Assembly: GCF_020520425.1 (NCBI RefSeq)
Contig: NC_079487.1
Span: 84,511,141-84,575,140 of the forward strand
Length of the DNA: 64,000 nucleotides
DNA from: Spinacia oleracea
Taxonomy: Eukaryota > Streptophyta > Magnoliopsida > Caryophyllales > Amaranthaceae
Direction of reading: 5' to 3'
This document shows, in pieces, positions 36,222-47,841 of the stretch. The first letter of the stretch is position 1. Every line of letters starts with the position of its first letter. The notes below the pieces were generated by a model. The model ran no database searches. It worked only from the letters and a program-made list of their open reading frames with translations, and had not been told where the DNA came from. The position numbers and the translations under genes were made by a program.

Positions 36222-38630
36222 ATGGCAAACAACAATTCATTCAACATTTGATCAATTCTCGAAAAGGAGAAGTTGAGCGGGAAAAACTTCCTTGACTGGC
36301 AAAGGAACTTGCAAATAGTTCTTATGCAGGAAGAAAAAGAGTATGTCCTGGAAGAGGCGATGCCCGAAGCCGCAGGCGAAGGGGTCACTCAGGCAGCCCT
36401 CAATCGTTGGATTGATGCCAACAAGGATGTGAAATGTCTAATGCTTGCAACCATGAGTGCAGATCTACAAAAAACGTTCACCAACTCAGATGCTTTCACG
36501 ATCATCAGTGAGTTAAAGAACATGTTCCAAGATCTGGCTCGAGTCGAAAGATTCGAGACTCATAGGCAAATTCTTGAGACCAAACTTAAGAAAGGCGAGC
36601 CCGTAAGTCCACATGTTCTCAAAATGATTGGACTCATTAAGAATATGAGTCGGCTGGATCAGCAATTCTCTCAGGAAATGGCTGTAGACACCATCCTCCA
36701 TTCTCTTCATAGCGGGTATGATCAGTTCAAACTGAACTACAATATGAATAGTCTGGACAAAACGCTCACTGAGCTTCACGGTATGCTGAAGACCGCTGAA
36801 AAGACACTCAAAAGTGATAAGCAAGATGTGCTTATGGTGTGTGGGGGCAAGTTCAAGAAATCTGGAAAGAAGAGGAATGCTAAGAAAGGTGGCAACAAGG
36901 CCAGCCAAACTAAGCAACCAGCTGGCGCCAAATCTGAAAAGAGGAAGGTCAGTCAACCCACTTCTGAATCTGAATGCTTCTACTGCAAGAAGAAGGGGCA
37001 TTGGAAGAGAGATTGCTTGAAGCTAAAGGAAGATCAGAAGAACGGAACAGTCGTTCCATCTTCAGGTATTTTCGTTATAGACTGTATACTTGCTAATTCA
37101 ACTTCTTGGGTATTAGATACAGGTTGTGGCTCACACTTATGTTCCAATCCACAGGGACTAAGAAGAAGTAGAAAGTTAAGCAAGGGTGAAGTCGACCTAC
37201 GAGTGGGAAATGGAGCACGGATTGCTGCATTAGCTGTAGGAACTTATTATTTGTCGTTGCCCTCTGGGCTAGTTTTGGAACTGGAAGAGTGTTTCCATGT
37301 TCCAAGTCTTACTAAAAACATCATTTCTGTTTCTTGCTTAGATGCTAAGGGATTTTCCTTTTTAATAAAAGACAATAGTTGTTCGTTTTATTTTAAAGAG
37401 ATGTTTTATGGATCTGCTAGATTAGTCAATGGACTTTATTTATTAGATCACGACAAACAAGTTTATAACATAAATACCAAAAAGGCCAAAAAGGATGATT
37501 CAGATCTCACCTATCTGTGGCATTGTCGATTAGGCCATATTCACTTGAAACGCATGGAAAGACTTCAAAAAGAAGGAATTCTAGAACCATTTGACTTAGA
37601 GGATTATGGTAAGTGCGAATCACGTTTACTTGGCAAAATGACAAAGCAACCTTTCTCTAAAGTTGGAGAAAGAGCAACTGAACTATTGGGTTTAGTCCAT
37701 ACAGATGTATGTGGACCAATGAGTACAAATGCTAGGGGTGGTTTCAGCTACTTTATCACTTTCACTGATGACTTCAGTAGATATGGTTATGTCTACCTAA
37801 TGAAGCATAAGTCTGAATCCTTTGACAAATTCAAGGAATTTCAGAGTGAAGTAGAGAATCAATTAGGCAAGAAGATTAAAGCACTGCGGTCTGATAGAGG
37901 CGGTGAATATCTGAGCTATGAATTTGATGACCATCTGAAAGAATGTGGAATTCTATCAGAATTGACTCCTCCTGGAACACCACAATGGAACGGTGTGTCG
38001 GAACGGAGGAACAGAACCTTGCTAGACATGGTTAGGTCAATGATGGGTCAGGCCGAACTTCCAATAGAATTTTGGGGACATGCACTAAATACAGCTGCAC
38101 TCACTATAAATAGAGCTCCGTCTAAATCTGTTGAAAAGACTCCATATGAGTTATGGTTTGGAAAGCCTCCAAAAGTGTCTTTTCTTAAGATTTGGGGATG
38201 TGAAGTATACGTCAAGCGATTAATTTCAGACAAACTTCATCCAAAATCTGACAAATGTATCCTTGTGGGCTATCCAAAGGAAACAAAGGGGTATTACTTC
38301 TACAATACATCTGAGTACAAGGTGTTTGTTGCTCGAGATGGTATCTTTTTGGAAAAGAATCACATTTCCAAAATGACAAGTGGGAGAAAAGTAGACCTCG
38401 AAGAAATTCGAGTCGAACAACAAACTCTAGAGAATGCTCAAGATGACATTCAAGATGAAACTCAGAGATCTTTAGAAGTATCTGGTGAGAATCATGGTCA
38501 ATCTAGAGATATAACCCCGCGTAGATCGCAGAGATATAGATCTCAACCGGAAAGGTACTTAGGTATTTTGACGAACGAGAGCTATGACGTTCTATTACTT
38601 GAAAGTGATGAACCTGCGACTTACAAATAA
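36222..38630 (+). pseudogene. Copia gag, protease and integrase, with premature stop
   Basis: The likely ATG is at 36222, but TGA at 36249-36251 (codon 10) breaks the frame; from there it is open to TAA at 38628-38630. Domains in order: gag capsid region (about 36270-36840), zinc knuckle CFYCKKKGHWKRDC at 36975-37016, aspartic protease with DTG at 37116, GAG-pre-integrase around 37510-37600 (LWHCRLGHIHLKRMERL), and integrase core about 37670-38150, with the catalytic acidic residues in VHTDVCGP, FTDDFSRYG and NGVSERRNRT contexts. The early stop fits CGA to TGA, a methyl-CpG change. The stop at 38628 lies in what should be continuous polyprotein leading into RT. Confidence 0.92.
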
Positions 38631-40189
38631 GCTATGACGAGCCCTAGCTCCAAGCAATGGCATGAAGCCATGCAATCTGAATTAGACTCCATGTCTGAAA
38701 ACCAAGTATGGGATTTGGTCGATTTGCCAGATGGCTACCAAGCATTGGAAGCAAATGGGTTTTCAAACTGAAAAAGGACAAGGATGGGAAACTTGAAGTT
38801 TTCAAAGCTAGATTGGTTGCAAAAGGTTACAGGCAAGTCCACGGTGTGGATTACGATGAAACCTTTTCACCAGTTGCAATGCTAAAGTCTATTCGGATAA
38901 TGTTAGCAATCGCTGCATATTACGATTACGAAATATGGCAGATGGATGTCAAAATCGCTTTCTTAAACGACGTTTTAACAGAAACTTTGTTTATGACACA
39001 GCCTGAGGGTTTTGAGGATCCAAAGAATGCTAAAAAGGTATGCAAGCTAAAGAAATCAATCTACGGATTGAAGCAGGCATCCAGGAGATGGAATATACAT
39101 TTTGATGAAGCAGTCAGTGACTTTGGTTTCATCAAGAACGCAGACGAATCTTGTGTATACAAGAAGGTCAGTGGGAGCAAAATTGCTTTCCTAGTATTAT
39201 ATGTCGATGACATATTACTTATCGGAAATGACATTCCTATGTTGAACTCTGTCAAGATTTGGCTTGGGAAATGTTTTTCGATGAAGGATCTAGGAGAAGC
39301 ACAGTACATATTGGGCATCAAGATTTACAGAGATAGATCTAAAAAGATGATTGGACTTAGTCAAAGCACTTATATCAATAAGGTGGTTAAAAGGTTCAAG
39401 ATGGCAGACTCCAAGCGAGGCTACCTACCCATGTCTCATGGAATGATTCTAAGCAAGACTCAGTGCCCAAAAACACTTGATGAGCGTAGGCGAATGAATG
39501 GGATTCCATATGCATCATTGATTGGTTCAATAATGTATGCTATGATATGTACACGCCCGGATGTTGCGTACGCACTCAGTGCTACGAGGAGATACCAGTC
39601 AGACCCAGGAGAGGCACATTGGACTGCTGCCAAGAATATTCTGAAGTACCTGAAAAGGCACAAAGATGACTTCCTAGTCCATGGTGGAGATGATGAATTC
39701 ATTGTTAAAGGCTATACGGACGCAAGTTTCCAAACCGACAAAGATGATTTCAGATCACAGTCTGGGTTTGTCTTCTGCCTCAACGGAGGTGCAGTAAGCT
39801 GGAAAAGTGCTAAGCAAAGCACCATTGCGGATTCTACAACTGAAGCGGAGTACATTGCTGCACATGAAGCAGCAAATGAAGCTATATGGCTAAGGAAGTT
39901 CATAGGTGAACTTGGTGTAGTCCCCTCCATTAAAGCACCAATAGCCCTGTATTGTGATAATAACGGAGCTATTGTACAGGCAAAGGAGCCTAGACACCAC
40001 CAAAGAGTCAAGCATGTACTTCGTAGATTTCACCTTCTACGAGAGTTCGTTGAAAGAAAAGAAGTCGAGATAAGCAAGATTGGAACTGATGACAACATAT
40101 CAGATCCATTGACTAAACCTCTGCCGCAGGCGAAGCACAACTCGCACACTACAGCTATGGGAATCAAGCATATTGGAGAATGGCTTTGA
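38631..40189 (+). pseudogene. Copia reverse transcriptase and RNase H, after stop and frameshift
   Basis: Directly after the TAA at 38628 the same frame continues through SKQWHEAMQSELDSM to about 38740, where one base appears missing; the frame then shifts to the long open frame ending at 40187-40189. RT hallmarks are KARLVAKGYRQVHGVDYDET, MDVKIAFLN and the catalytic YVDD at 39200-39211. RNase H hallmarks are GYTDASFQTD, TTEAEYIAAHEA and LYCDNNGAI, and the C-terminal DPLTKPL is standard for plant copia. The lesions are few, so the copy was recently functional or nearly so. Confidence 0.92.
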
Positions 40190-41054
40190 TGTCCTTATTT
40201 AATGTTTTAAAGTTTTAGAGTTTAATTCTTTCTAAAACATTATTGGTTAATCATTCACAATAAATGAATAGAATTCATTTTTCTATTTAATTTGTGGTTT
40301 ATTAAATGATGAGTCCCTTCAATTTGACGATATATTCAAGATAGACTGTCAGGACCAGTCCTGTGACTAAGAAATGTCTATCAAGTGAACTTGAATGTCA
40401 AAGGTTGAAAATGGTCCCTGGTCGGAGTTTTTTTATAAAATTGGACGCATAGCAAACGTTAGACGACTAGAATGCAAGATGACTAGTAGTTCTGTTTCTT
40501 GAACTATGTGGGCATGGCAATGTCATAATCATTTTCATAGATACTTACTTTGGGAAGAATAGTATCGGACAGACCTATGAAACTTTACTGTAAGAGATGA
40601 AAATCTGTCATAAGTAAATTTCATTAAAATTATTAGACACTAAATCCTCAATACCTGAGTGATTTGAGATTACTTGTTTGAGAACTGGTTGCTTTGACGT
40701 TGACCAACCGTCGCACCGTAAAAGGAGGCTATAAAGGCAACGCTCAGGTAATCACCTATCAAACGAAGTCTAATCTCAAGATCGCAAGATTGGGATTGTC
40801 CTCCCATAAATCGGGATGAGATGCTTAAAAGTTGTACAAGGCCACTCGGAGAGCTAGAAACTGTAAAATGCATGGCCGTGCTCGGATGAATCATAGGCTA
40901 TGATTATCTGTTTATTTGATCAGTTGAACTTTGAAACCGATAAACACCTCTGGACATAATAAGGATGACAACTCTTACCTTATGTTCAAGAGCAAGCATC
41001 GAGCGACAAAGGAATTAGGTAATGCACACTTGTCCCTAAGGACAAGTGGGAGAC
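40190..41054 (+). other. 3' untranslated region and polypurine tract of copia element 2
   Basis: Non-coding. It closely matches 16915-17666 of copia element 1. The polypurine tract AAGTGGGAGAC is at 41044-41054. Confidence 0.8.
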
Positions 41055-42457
41055 TGAAGGAAATAATGCCCTTGGTCCAAGTATGCATATAATACTAAGT
41101 CTAATAAATGCGGTTCAGTATTAATTAACAAGTTAATAATTCAGTGAGATCAAGTGAACTGAATGCCTAGCTAGAGGCCGCTTCAGTTCAAGTGGAATTA
41201 ATGACATTAATCCACAGCTTACTCTTGACTGAACCCGTAGGGTCACACAAATAGTACGTAAACGGATCAAGTATTTAATGACATTAAATACTCCATTTAT
41301 GGATATTCGGAATCGACGGATCTTGGTTTCAGTGGGAGCTGAGATCGTCACAAGCAAGAAATGAATACTCCGGAAACGATGATATTACCGGAAACGGAAA
41401 TATGGATCGTATCGGAAATATAAATATTATCCAAGTCGTAGATGTTGCCGGAAACGAAAACATGGTACGTATCGGACAATATTAATGGAAATGGAAATAT
41501 TGCCGGAATCGGAAATATTGCCGGAAACGGAAATATTGTCTGAATCGGAAATATTATCGGAATCGGAAAATAATTCCGGAAACGGAAATATTAAATATTT
41601 GTTCGAAACGGAAATTAATTCCGGAATCGGAAATGTTAAATATTGTTCGTATCGGAAATGAATTCCGGAATCGGGAAATTAATCGGAAGCGTATCGTACG
41701 AATTAGCATCGGACAAGGCCTGCCAGACGAAGGCCCAGCACGAAGCTGGGCCATCGCCCAGCAAGCCAGCGCGCCACAACGCACCATCCAAGGCTGCGAC
41801 CAGGCCCACCGCAAGGCAGGCCCAGCGCGCGCCAAGGCTGCGGCAGCGTGCGGGCCTCGTGGCAATGGGCTGCGAGTGCTCGCGGGCTGCGCGCGCGCGA
41901 ATGGCGCCCCTCGTGGGCTGTTATGCGTGCGTATGTGTGTTTGTGTTCATATACGAATCCTAAAGCTATCAGGATTCGATATATGATTAAATTCCTAATC
42001 CTAAAAGGATAAATTAATTAAATAAGAGTTCTACTAGGATTCTAGTTTAATTAATTCGTATCCTAGTGGGATTCCAGTTCCTTTTCCATACCTCTATAAA
42101 TAGGTGCCTAGGGTCATAATTTATAGAGACAATTGAAGTATTCTAAAGGTAAGATTTTGAAGAAAAAATCAGCCATACACTTGCACCTAATAGCCGAAAT
42201 TCCTAAGCTACCTTAAGGGAGATTCTAGTTGGTCAAGTTTAAGGCGGATCCGGACGTGCTGTGCACTATCTACGGAGGGACGACACTTGGAGTCCTAAAG
42301 ACTTGTTCTTGTTCGGTTCGGGCGCAGCTAGGGAGGGCACGCAACAAAGTGTATGCATCTAAACTATGCTAAATGATTATGTGTAAATAATATGCTTTCC
42401 TGGATTTATGGTTTTTCCGCATGATTTATGTTTTGTCATATGAATCATAACCTAACA
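41055..42457 (+). repeat. 3' LTR of copia element 2
   Basis: 1,403 bp, TG...CA, TATAAATA at 42095-42102. It has the uninterrupted MULE target site. A few base differences from the 5' LTR are visible (for example ATTTATGG versus ATCTATGG near 41298), so this insertion appears older than copia element 1. Confidence 0.95.
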
Positions 42458-43498
42458 CCCTGTTCTTGCCCCCTTCCTTGTTTCTCCGCCGCCGCGGAAC
42501 CACACCATCACCGTCGCCTCTGGCGCGGTTTGCGCTGCTGCACCGCCCAGCTCAGGCGGCCACCCTCCCCTCCTCTCCTCTTCTCTCCTCCTGCTTTTCC
42601 CTCCCCTGTTTCGCCCCCTTTCTCTCTTGGTCGACTTCTAGGAAAAACCAAAAACCAAATACCTGGCCTTGTTTTATTGTTTTAACCAAACCCCAAATCA
42701 CAAGTTGGCCCAACTCTAGATCTTTGGGCTTTAGGTAAGACAATCTAAAATCGATTTTCAGTTTATTAATATTTATGTTTCAATGAATTTCTATGATATA
42801 ATTATTTACTAATAAAATTATTTTCAGGTTTGATTATTGATTTTACTAAAGTAAATTACTAGCTTTATTAAACAAAAAAAATGGAATTTAAATAATATTC
42901 ATGAAAAACGGATTTATGAAATAAATAAATATATTTTGATTGAAAGTCCGATTAATAATAATATCTTCGTTAAATTTTGGAATTATATTTTATTAAAATT
43001 CGTTATTTATAAATTCGTTATTTATAAATTCGTTACTTATAAAATTTATGATTTATAAACTATTAATTTTTAAATTATATATCAATTTAATAATAATTCA
43101 ATAATTCGATATTTTGAAAGAAATTGGACTCGGGGCTAAGGAAGGACGATCCATCAGACAGGAAGTATAAAAACTACGGTTGAGGTAACGGTTATTGCTA
43201 GTACTCGCAGTCCCTTCGAAATGTATTTATGAATGATGTTATGAATGATTGATGTTTTATAATGATGTTTTATGATTTGCGGGATTACAAGTATGATTTG
43301 ATTGAATTGTTTTATGATAATGCAACTTTATGCAAAGTATTGATTTAACGAATTATTATTCTTGAAAGAAATGATTTTATGAAATAACGAGATTTAATGG
43401 TTTTATTGAACCACCCTGAATAAATGAGATTTTCTTGATTAATGTTCAAACTAAAAGAAATGTAAACATGATAAATGAAAGTGTAAGAACTGGTCAAG

Positions 43499-43700
43499 TT
43501 CCCCTGATATGGAACCAAGGTTCCCCCTGATAAGAAGCACCGGCTTCCCCTGATATGGAACCAAGGTTCCCCCTGATAAGAAGCACAGGCTTCCCCTGAT
43601 ATGGAACCAAGGTTCCCCCTGATAAGAAGCACTGGCTTCCCCTGTTATGGAGCACTAGCTCCCCCTGTTATGAAGCACTGGCTTCCCATGTTCGTAGAAG
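43499..43700 (+). repeat. 46 bp minisatellite in the LTR-like element
   Basis: CCCCTGATATGGAACCAAGG starts at 43501, 43547 and 43593 and a diverged copy at 43639, a period of exactly 46 bases, about four units. Confidence 0.9.
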
Positions 43701-43766
43701 ACGTCCTACCATGTTTTCCTGTAAAGTCCTGATGGCCAGAATAATATTGTTAAAAGGAAAAAGGTT

Positions 43767-43935
43767 AAAGAAATAATGTTCCTGAAATAATATTCCTGAA
43801 ATGATGTTCCTGAAATAATGTTCCTGAAATGATGTTCCTGAAATGATGTTCTTGAAATAATGTTCCTGAAATAATATTCCTGAAATGATATTACTGAAAT
43901 GATGTTTCTGAGATGATGCTTCTGAAATTATGATT
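43767..43935 (+). repeat. 14 bp minisatellite in the LTR-like element
   Basis: The unit GAAATGATGTTCCT (with AATAAT variants) is repeated about twelve times, degenerating to the right. Confidence 0.85.
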
Positions 43936-44348
43936 TATTAAATGTTTTACTATATTCTATTCTCCCTGTTTATTAAATAAAATGAATTGAAATGATGTTA
44001 CGATGCTAGGGTAACTTGTTACTGAGTCTTCGGCTCACCGTTTTGTTTTCTGTTTTAGGTACTACTGGGGACCACGGAAACGAGTAGTGGCAAGGATTTC
44101 ACTATAGCAATGTTCACCTAAGTTAATGTTAAGTTGTAACAAGTTTAAGTATGACTCTTGATTAAGTTAAGTACTTTGATTAAGGAATTATAAGGATTAT
44201 TATGTTAATTTGGAGTTTTAATAGTGATGGTTATGATGATTGCCTTGTAATTCTCAATAAGGAGTTACGGCAGTAATGTCCCGACCAATTAGGATGTTTC
44301 CGCTGCTAAGTATGCCTTAATAAGTGAATTAGAGGTCGGGGCGTTACA

Positions 44349-44906
44349 CCTCATCATCGAACAACTTCTCATTAGCTCTACTTTCCCCCTCACCCTCTGC
44401 AATCCCTTTCACCTTACCCTCTGCTTGCAGTTTTCCCTTACCCTTTGCAGTCCCTTTCCTTGCAACTGATTTAAGCTTAGGAGTTCGTTGTGGTGTACTC
44501 ACTCCCTCGTTTAATCTAGGGCTCTTCCTTGGTGTGGGTTGTTTAGGGGCTTCACAATCTGTTGACTGGGAACAAAAACTACAACAAAACCTTCTTTATT
44601 CACTGTTTCCAAAAGCCCCTTCACTTCTTCACCATTTAATATTTCCCTTTTACCAGTTGTAAAATTCATTCCTTTCTGTTTATACCACACATGGAAGTTT
44701 CTAGGCACTTTCATGTTATAAAACATAAAACCGTGCACGACAGCTTCCTGGATAAAATGTACTGATATCTTAGAAATACTAGCCTTTTTCTTCGACAAAA
44801 CAACCCCACCATCCCAACAAATTATATGTCGATTTTTACCGATTCTTTTTGGAACAAAACAACCCCCCAACCTAATTTTAATAACCACAGTATCTTCACT
44901 CTGCAT
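44349..44906 (-). pseudogene. PB1-like, MULE-associated protein, N-terminal part
   Basis: From ATG at 44906 the protein begins MQSEDTVVIKIRLGGCFVPK and continues RIICWDGG-like spacing, a pattern of the PB1-like N-terminal domain that precedes plant MULE transposases. The first frame stops at 44511; from about 44560 another frame carries the expected basic region (PRKSPRLNEGVSTPQRTPK) into EKLFDDE at the element junction, so there is a frameshift near 44560. With one TSD copy removed, DDE joins ESGFGSSSS at 29526 in frame. The right terminus of the host MULE lies at 45550-45660. Confidence 0.6.
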
Positions 44907-45549
44907 TCTGGAAAAACAAAAACAATAATAAAACCCACAAGTAATCAAAATTAGCATATTCAGTCATGAATTGTTTAATTTGTTTACACCAACCACAATG
45001 TCAGACAATTATAAACAAAACCTATATCACCAACATACATAATCTAACCCGATTATATTAAGAAAACCCAACTATTATTAAACTCGAATTAACTTTAACT
45101 GATTGTTAATTAAACAAGTACATGTTAATTAACCAATTTGACATATTAGGGTTCCAACAATTTTTACCTAAATTATCCCCAATTATCGATTACATTGCAT
45201 AATTCACACCAAATATGGACCACTTCACAATAAATTCGCAGATTACTTACCTTTTTCGTCCTTGTCTAGGAAAATCCAAACTTGTGGTCCTTCAATTATG
45301 GTGATGAAGCTTTTGCGCGTTTGTGTGGTGCCACATGTTCTGGATTATGACAGATTCTTCAAGAAGTACAGAAATTGGTTGTGACGAATTGAAGAGCAGT
45401 AAAGAGAAAGGTTGAATGGGAGAGAAGAACAGTTGAGGTAAAATTGCAGTAAACCGGAAGAACGTACAAACGCAGTTAGGGCTAATAGTTTGGAGGGAAA
45501 CTTAATTGGTGGGGCCCACTTGACGGAATTGTTAACGGCTTTGTTAAAA

Positions 45550-45660
45550 GGTGGTGAAAAAAAATAGGTATTAATTTAAAACTTTGAGATTTTAAGGTGG
45601 TAAAACACAAATTCTGTTTTTTTTAGGTGGTAAATCACAAAAAATCCTTATTGTTTTCTT
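45550..45660. mobile_element. MULE-type terminus with AGGTGGTAAA motifs
   Basis: AAGGTGGTAAAACACAAATT and TTAGGTGGTAAATCACAAAA match the terminal inverted repeat motifs of the MITE at 3502-3997. This is probably the right end of the element that carried the PB1-like gene. The other end was not found to the left of 29042. Confidence 0.6.
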
Positions 45661-45821
45661 ATTTATTACAACAACTTACAAGACTCAATATTAATATTTC
45701 GTAGGGACTTGTAGTAAATAAATACATTTTCCAAACTACATGGAGAATGTCTTCAAAGGGGTGAAAAAATCATCATTTATAGAATTCCATAACCCAAAGT
45801 TGACCAACTTGGCATTCAACC
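45661..45821. other. Flank between MULE end and O-methyltransferase exon 2
   Basis: Non-coding. Reading leftward from 45821, a shifted frame has weak resemblance to further O-methyltransferase sequence for about 15 codons before it is lost. Confidence 0.35.
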
Positions 45822-46038
45822 CTAATGGCCACCACCGACATCGACGAGTTGTTTAACACCTTCAAAACCTTTGTATTTTTGAAGGATCTTCTTGATTAGG
45901 ATGTTCGGATAGTTGGACATTGCTTTGTTAAAAACTTGGTTAAACCGTGGGTCTAGGCTTGGGTATTCGAATGCATGAGCTCCATGAACCATGTTGAAGG
46001 GGATTTCTCCTTCTAACACTGCATCTTTCAACTTAGTC
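45822..46038 (-). pseudogene. Plant O-methyltransferase (COMT-like), exon 2 fragment
   Basis: The minus-strand acceptor TGCAG (46043-46039) is followed by [20 protein letters not shown], then [20 protein letters not shown] and [15 protein letters not shown]. The last motif is the glycine-rich SAM-binding motif I of class I plant O-methyltransferases. A TAG stop follows one residue after GGG (45822-45824), and a shifted frame continues briefly. The catalytic histidine and the rest of the SAM-binding fold are missing. Splice phase matches exon 1 at 62785 exactly (TG|G gives Trp). Confidence 0.8.
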
Positions 46039-46204
46039 CTGCATACGTAATTAAGGTGATCCACAACTTAGCTTAGGTTCGAAGTATATATTTGTGTTAG
46101 AACATTGAAGGTTAAGAAGTGAAAGGACCATATAGTTGTTTTATGAATCATTTGATGTTATTCTATCTTATGATTTTATGAGTGATTCTCTAGGATAGCT
46201 TAGG

Positions 46205-46960
46205 GGGAAAAAAAACAAAAACAACTACTAAGCCTTACTCCTAATGAGATGACGGGGTCGGCTAACATGAACCGATATGTGAAAGATGAAGTAAGAGATG
46301 TAAAGAAAAGTATAAGGTTATGTTAAACACAAGACATGAAAAATATGGACGAAAACAAGATAGACCGCTTTAAAGAGGAGGAAAAATTATATTTTGTAAA
46401 CATGATAAAAATAAAAATAGGAAAACAAGATATTTTCCAAAGAAAATGGGAAAAAGAGAAACGGGTGGGAAAGAAATCATGTTGAGTCGTCGACGTGTAT
46501 TATCTCCCTTAACTCTTCCCTATCTAACATCATATTTTCCTCAAGTCGAATAAATGTAACTCATATCACTTCCGATTACCCTCTTCCGTGTATGCTTTGG
46601 TTCTTCCCCTACCCCTTACAATTCCATTTGTTTGCCACTCTTCAATCCTTCTCATTGACGCATATCATTTGGCCTCTGTCTTACACGGTCAAACCACCTT
46701 AGTCAATTTTCCCTCATCTTGTTCTCAATCGGTGTTACCCCACCATCTTCCTAATCACCTAATTTCTCAACCAATCCTTTCTTGTATGGCCACCACCCAA
46801 CACAACATATGCAATTGCGCCACATTAATCTTATGAATGTGACATTGTTTCACAGCCAAACATCATGTACCATATAATAGCGCATGTCTATGTCGTACGT
46901 AGAATTTTCCCTTCAATTTATGGGGCATTCTTCCACTTTAACCAACCTGATTTTATATTA
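46205..46960 (-). mobile_element. RTE-clade LINE remnant
   Basis: On the minus strand 46670-46760 reads GVTPIENKMREN, a stop, then LRWFDRVRQRPND, the C-terminal signature of plant RTE (BovB-like) reverse transcriptases. Further along, CGGTTCATGTTAGCCGACCC (about 46255-46274) followed by TAAGGCTTAGTAGTTGTTTT is the typical RTE 3' end. It is heavily decayed, with boundaries approximate. Confidence 0.65.
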
Positions 46961-47326
46961 AAGATGACATCTCTAGCCAAATTCCTATCTTTTTGGATAA
47001 TAAATGCTAGATAGCAAAAGAAATTTGAATTTTACAATCCTCCCATCTAACGTGATGATTATCTATTCCTCTCTACTTTTATCACCGCCAAATTAACTTA
47101 AACTACATGTATTCTATTACTTCTGCTCAACTTAATTAATTATAAATCCACTGAGATTCCAAAATAAGCTTAGAAAACAACAGAGATCGACGATAAAATT
47201 ATTCATACTAATAAAACATTTCTAAGAAAGTTCGTGTGATATGACGTGGCGCTCTCAGTAATAATGCAATAAGTCAATGTACTCAGTATGATCCTACTTC
47301 AGATCGCGCCACGAAGAATAGTAATA

Positions 47327-47622
47327 CTATCTCCATTTCAAAAAGATCTTTGTGATTTTCATTGTCCTTTTTATAATGTGTTTTACATTTTGTTTTATTC
47401 TATTTTTGGACATGAAAATTTACTACCTTACCATTCTTACCCCATAATATTTACCATTTTATATTCACTTTATCTTATTTTATTCATTTTTTTTACACCC
47501 ATCTATATTTTTACACATTTATCTTATTTTATCCATATTTATTATATTCAACTAACTTTTCTACTTTTATCTTAATTTTTGTGCAAATAATAACTAGAAA
47601 GATCTTTCTGAAACGGAGGTAG
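47327..47622. mobile_element. Stowaway-type MITE, TA TSD
   Basis: Begins CTATCTCCATTTCAAAAAGA and ends with the inverted TCTTTCTGAAACGGAGGTAG, with TA on both sides (47325-47326; 47623-47624). 296 bp, AT-rich. The 95-codon frame inside is a by-product. Confidence 0.8.
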
Positions 47623-47694
47623 TATTCAATAAAACATACTACGTATAATTGTTTTAAAATGGTCAGAAAAAATGGCCTCTTAATTCATACTCCC

Positions 47695-47841
47695 TCCGTA
47701 TTTATTTAAGAGATACACTTGGCCGGGCACGCGTATTAAGAAAAAGAACTGAATGAATTAAAATAATAAAGTAAGTGGGGTTGGGTAGATATTTTAATAA
47801 GTAACAAGTGGGGACCATGTCATTTTGGTGGTGAATGAATT
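47695..47841. mobile_element. Left part of a Stowaway MITE cut by a LINE
   Basis: CTCCCTCCGTATTTATTTAA after TA is a Stowaway left end. No matching right end follows: a LINE fragment takes over at about 47842, and none was found after the LINEs at 53152. Confidence 0.6.

Larger units (their letters stand above)
30658..42457 (+). mobile_element. Ty1/copia LTR retrotransposon 2 with nearly complete gag-pol, TSD CCCTG
   Basis: 5' LTR 30658-33545 (enlarged by a nested MULE) and 3' LTR 41055-42457. TSD CCCTG lies at 30653-30657 and 42458-42462. Primer site at 33546 and polypurine tract at 41044. Same family as copia element 1 by LTR ends, leader and 3' region, but a different subfamily (LTR 1,403 bp versus 1,340 bp). 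gag-pol spans 36222-40189 with two stops and one frameshift, so this copy is not autonomous as it stands. Domain order (integrase before RT) is copia; a Tork/Angela-like lineage is plausible. Confidence 0.95.
29527..44348 (+). mobile_element. LTR-like element (about 3.0 kb without nested copia), TSD CCTCA
   Basis: Starts TGTAATACCCCGAAT, ends TCGGGGCGTTACA, and is flanked by CCTCA (29522-29526; 44349-44353). TG...CA ends and a 5 bp TSD indicate an LTR, probably a solo LTR of about 3,017 bp. It is split at 30658 by copia element 2. The left part holds a proline-codon-rich, C-rich region (29950-30657); the right part continues it (42463-42740) and carries two minisatellites. No gag-pol sequence is present. 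A non-LTR identity such as a TIR element cannot be excluded, since the ends are also partly inverted. Confidence 0.7.

Noticed and set aside
36513..37001. 162-codon minus-strand frame opposite copia gag
   Set aside because: Shadow of the gag frame on the other strand, with no recognisable content.
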